Part shown: one piece after another, positions 61,215 through 64,000 of the stretch
Layout of the letters: every line of letters begins with the position of its first letter
Numbering within the stretch: the first letter of the stretch is position 1
Source of the DNA: Daphnia pulex
Lineage: Eukaryota > Arthropoda > Branchiopoda > Diplostraca > Daphniidae
NCBI RefSeq assembly: GCF_021134715.1
Contig: NC_060026.1
Location: forward strand, 16,235,001 to 16,299,000
Reading direction: 5' to 3'
DNA length: 64,000 nucleotides
Translations under genes and position numbers: made by a program
The notes under the pieces: model-generated
Told to the model about the DNA's origin: nothing
Database searches by the model: none
Seen by the model: the letters and a program-made list of their open reading frames with translations, nothing else

Positions 61215-62912
61215 GAGCTATCGGCTCCCCTTCCATCAATAAGATACGCATCAAATGTCAATATACTGGACAGCCCCAGCTTGTTTTTATACAGTCCATG
61301 GCTATTATCAGTGAGTTAAACGAAGACGAATACACAAACCAAAGGTTGAAATGAATTTCAACTCACGTGGAACAAGTGAAACGATTGATGGGTGCGTTGA
61401 GACATGATCCATTGTCAAACCTTTAAACTCTCAAGTCAGTTGTTTGGTTTCACACTGATGGGCTCATTTTATCACTAGTTTATTTTGTGTTTCAGTTTTG
61501 GAGAGTGAAGAAAACAAATACAAACATTATCTGCAAGTTTATCATTTTAAATTTAAATAGGTTTACTTTTCGAGTGGGCATGTAATTTAAAAAAAAAGAG
61601 TTTTGGTCTTTTGACGTTGATAAGAAACGCTGAATAAAACTTAATCTTAACTCAATCCTAGTTTTTAATTGTCCAGTTTTTTTTTCCTTTCTCGTCTATA
61701 GGTTTGCATTTGTGAGTAATTATGACAAGTAAAAAAGCATTTTTAATTCAAAATTCAAATGATTTTTAATTAACGAAACCACACAACCTTGTAAGTTGCG
61801 AGAATGGGCGCGAAAGTGAGTTATGGCGTCGTCTGCACTCTGCCACTTTTATTGTTGAAGGTGGTCTGGGCGTGATGGGCCTGTTGATAAGCGTGGCCTC
61901 ACTAGCAAAACGTGTGCAGTCATCCTGAGTTAAGTTAATATTCCTCAATTTTTAATTTTCTCTCGATGTTGCAAATGTATCAATGATATCAATTTTTCCT
62001 ACATTTTAATGTCTTATCTGTAATATTTTAGGTATGCTGGATTAGTGCTGGATAAAAACCTTGTTAATAAGTTTGCACATCATACATTTACCAACAAACA
62101 TGGTATGGAATATTAAAAGTTTTGATTTTGATTTTAGAATTTGATGGTGTGTTGATTGGCAAACTTTCATCTCCTGTCCACATTTTGGCTTACAGTTCTG
62201 GCTTGAATTGAATCTTATCATAAGGATGTGTACCCGTTAATAGGTATGAGGAATGGTGCAGTGCTATTTTACTTAACAAAGGCTCGTTAAATCACAGAAT
62301 TTTCCCTTACTAAAGAATCCCTGCTTCTGCTCAGATATCCACCAGATCCGAATTTGTTTCATTGAAGCCAGTCTGTGATATTCCTTCACAATCAGTAACA
62401 GTAATGTCTGGTGCACTATTTAAATTTTTCATGTCAGAATAAGATAAGACTTCATCAGATTGAAATAGAAATGCTCTGAGGCATTTAGTGCTTGCTTTAT
62501 CAGCTTTGTTTACAACCAAATGATTCCCTGCTTTATTTTCTCGTTCGTTTAAAGTTGCAAACTAGATGCGTTATCTTCCACACGACCGATTCTCGTAGCA
62601 CGTTCTTTGTGATGTATCATTATTTGTGTTTTCTTTTTGTTTTAGAAACCTCTTCATGTCTTCAGAGATTGAAGATCTTTTTGTGAGTAGCTTATTTTGA
62701 ACCGCAAATCAATTTAGGATAGGGAAGGATTGTAATAACAGAAAATTTGCACATTTTCGAAGATGTTTCTTCTCAAAATTCTTGTAAACTCAACATTCGC
62801 TTCGCTTTATATTCTAATTCGTAGTTCAAGCAGTTCTTAATTTTCTGATGCCAAATTGTGTATTAAACAAAATTGATTTCTTTCTAATGCTAAGTTATAT
62901 TCATCTGGGTCG
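61215..62912. other. Intergenic stretch upstream of gene D and downstream of the lectin gene
   Basis: About 1.7 kb, AT-rich. A 62-codon minus frame at 62331-62519 has acidic/Ser/Asn-rich composition but no splice partner or family match that I can see. It might be a tail exon, but I do not call it. Confidence 0.4.
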
Positions 62913-64000
62913 TTATTTCGATTCACAAATGAATTTCATATTGCTACTGCAGAGACCGTCGAACCAATGCCCAGTTTGAAAAAAGGAAATGTCTATACAG
63001 TAGCCAGGCATGTTGAAATCGGGTTGGACAGGTTTGGTTGGGTTCCAGTTTGTGTAACTCAGCTGTTGGTACGGCTGTGTAGTTGCCCACTCCCATCGCT
63101 TGTTGCCTTCTTGCGAGTATCGTCCCGAAGTCCAGTAAATATCTTTAGTCATTCCTGTATTTGTGTTTCCATGAAGTTAAGAATTAATTCAAAAGTAATT
63201 CAAATTGATTTGTTCATTTCTTTTCTTAGGTGGACCAGGAAATGAGATGCAATGGCTCACCTGGCGTGTGTGTGTGGTGATAGACGATCAAATTATTTTC
63301 CTCTTTCGTTTCTATCTTGAGCAGAGTCATGCCTGCTTGTTTACAGTAAGTATCAGCCCTCGTCCAGTTTCTTACCTTTCAAGCATAATCAATAATATTC
63401 CATAGCTTAAATGGTTATCCTAGTCGGTAAAAGATATGCAAATGCTCTAGGACCACACTTACGAATTTGGAAAAGCAATAGCATTTGTCACTCAGTGTCC
63501 AGCAGGGCATGCTTATGTTGCCTTGGAGATACTTGGGGCAGAAAACTAGTAAATGGAATTGAAATTAGTTTTCATGCGACAAATTGCCCAGTGATCAATT
63601 GACGAGGCGATTAATTAAAAGTCATTTGATCCACAAATTCTTATCATACATGGCGTGGGTGTCGTCTCTCCTGCAGTCGTAGTCGTCTCGGAGGATTCTG
63701 TGGTTATTTCTTCAGGCCTTGCCGTCGCTTCTAAACTTTCTTCGGTGGTAGTCGACACTGTTTTGGTAATATCAATTTGGTGTTATATAAATTTGATTTA
63801 ATCGAAAAGTTTTATTTTCTTGTCGTACCAGGCTCTATTGTTGTAGCTTTCGTCGTTGTGAGCTCGACGGCTTCTGTTGTTGGCTCAGTTGGAACATCTT
63901 TTTCTGTTGTTGGATTAGTGGGAACTTCTTTTTCTGTTGTTGGATTAGTGGGAACATCTTTTTCTGTTGTTGGCTCAGTGGGAACATCTTTTTCTGTTGT
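62913..64000 (-). CDS. C-type lectin with Thr-rich repeat stalk (5' end outside window)
   Basis: Partial gene on minus: exons beyond 64000 to 63829, 63757-63650, 63545-63463, 63375-63261 and 63154-62913. The first two encode a Thr/Glu/Pro-rich stalk with decapeptide repeats TTEKDVPTEP / TTEKEVPTNP (30-bp DNA period), likely O-glycosylated. The last three encode one C-type lectin domain: CPKYLQGN..CWTLSDKCYCFS, NWTRADTYCKQAGMTLLKIE, IYWTSGRY, then QPDFN and CIDISF..GHWFDGLCS..KFICESK. QPD is the galactose-type calcium-site motif; WND is replaced by WFD, so calcium binding is uncertain. Phases match across all introns. Signal peptide not in the window. Confidence 0.85.
63871..64000 (-). repeat. 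30-bp coding tandem repeat in the lectin stalk
   Basis: At least four units of 30 bp, differing by a few bases, run to the window edge. Each encodes a decapeptide of the TTEKDVPTEP type. The array continues beyond 64000, so total copy number is unknown. Confidence 0.85.

Noticed and set aside
62331-62519. 62-codon minus frame downstream of the lectin gene
   Set aside because: The lectin gene already has its stop at 62913, and no acceptor links this frame to another gene.

Overview
The window looks like nuclear DNA of a branchiopod crustacean, most probably a Daphnia. The inference rests on compact multi-exon genes with many GT-AG introns of about 60-80 bp, arthropod-type housekeeping proteins, a single-domain invertebrate globin, and several small secreted coiled-coil/C1q and C-type lectin genes. 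No bacterial operon, CRISPR array or rRNA gene was seen. Exon borders were placed by eye from splice signals, reading-frame continuity and protein family similarity; exon lengths of every model sum to a whole number of codons.

Layout. 0.7-11 kb is housekeeping: ABCE1 (minus), cytosolic HSP90 with a heat-shock promoter (plus), cytoplasmic arginyl-tRNA synthetase (plus). 11-17.6 kb holds a PDGF/VEGF-receptor-like tyrosine kinase (minus) and, directly upstream, a broken tandem copy that also carries a duplicate of the promoter. 18-41 kb is an accessory island: C1q-like gene A (minus), a giant intronless 4,189-codon Rhs/YD-repeat gene resembling bacterial Tc-toxin/teneurin-type shells (minus), a divergently transcribed secreted coiled-coil gene, then C1q-like genes B and C in tandem (plus). 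Gene C has an in-frame stop before its C1q domain.

41-57 kb is housekeeping again: HSPBP1 (minus) and NCBP2 (plus) diverging, an atypical Ras-like GTPase, FIS1, TMTC4, then AFG2B/SPATA5L1 (minus) diverging from RPF2 (plus); the last two both act in 60S ribosome biogenesis. 57-64 kb has a single-domain globin (minus), a sparse stretch with a tRNA-like Pol III promoter relic, C1q-like gene D (minus), and the 3' part of a C-type lectin gene with a threonine-rich repeat stalk (minus) that leaves the window.

The most unusual item is the giant Rhs-type gene at 20.2-32.8 kb. It has one uninterrupted frame among intron-rich neighbours, bacterial-type SpvB/FG-GAP/YD-repeat/Rhs-core architecture, and a roughly 1,150-residue C-terminal extension after the core motif that I cannot assign. 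It sits between extracellular recognition-type genes and shares a 476-bp promoter region containing GATA-type motifs with a secreted coiled-coil gene.
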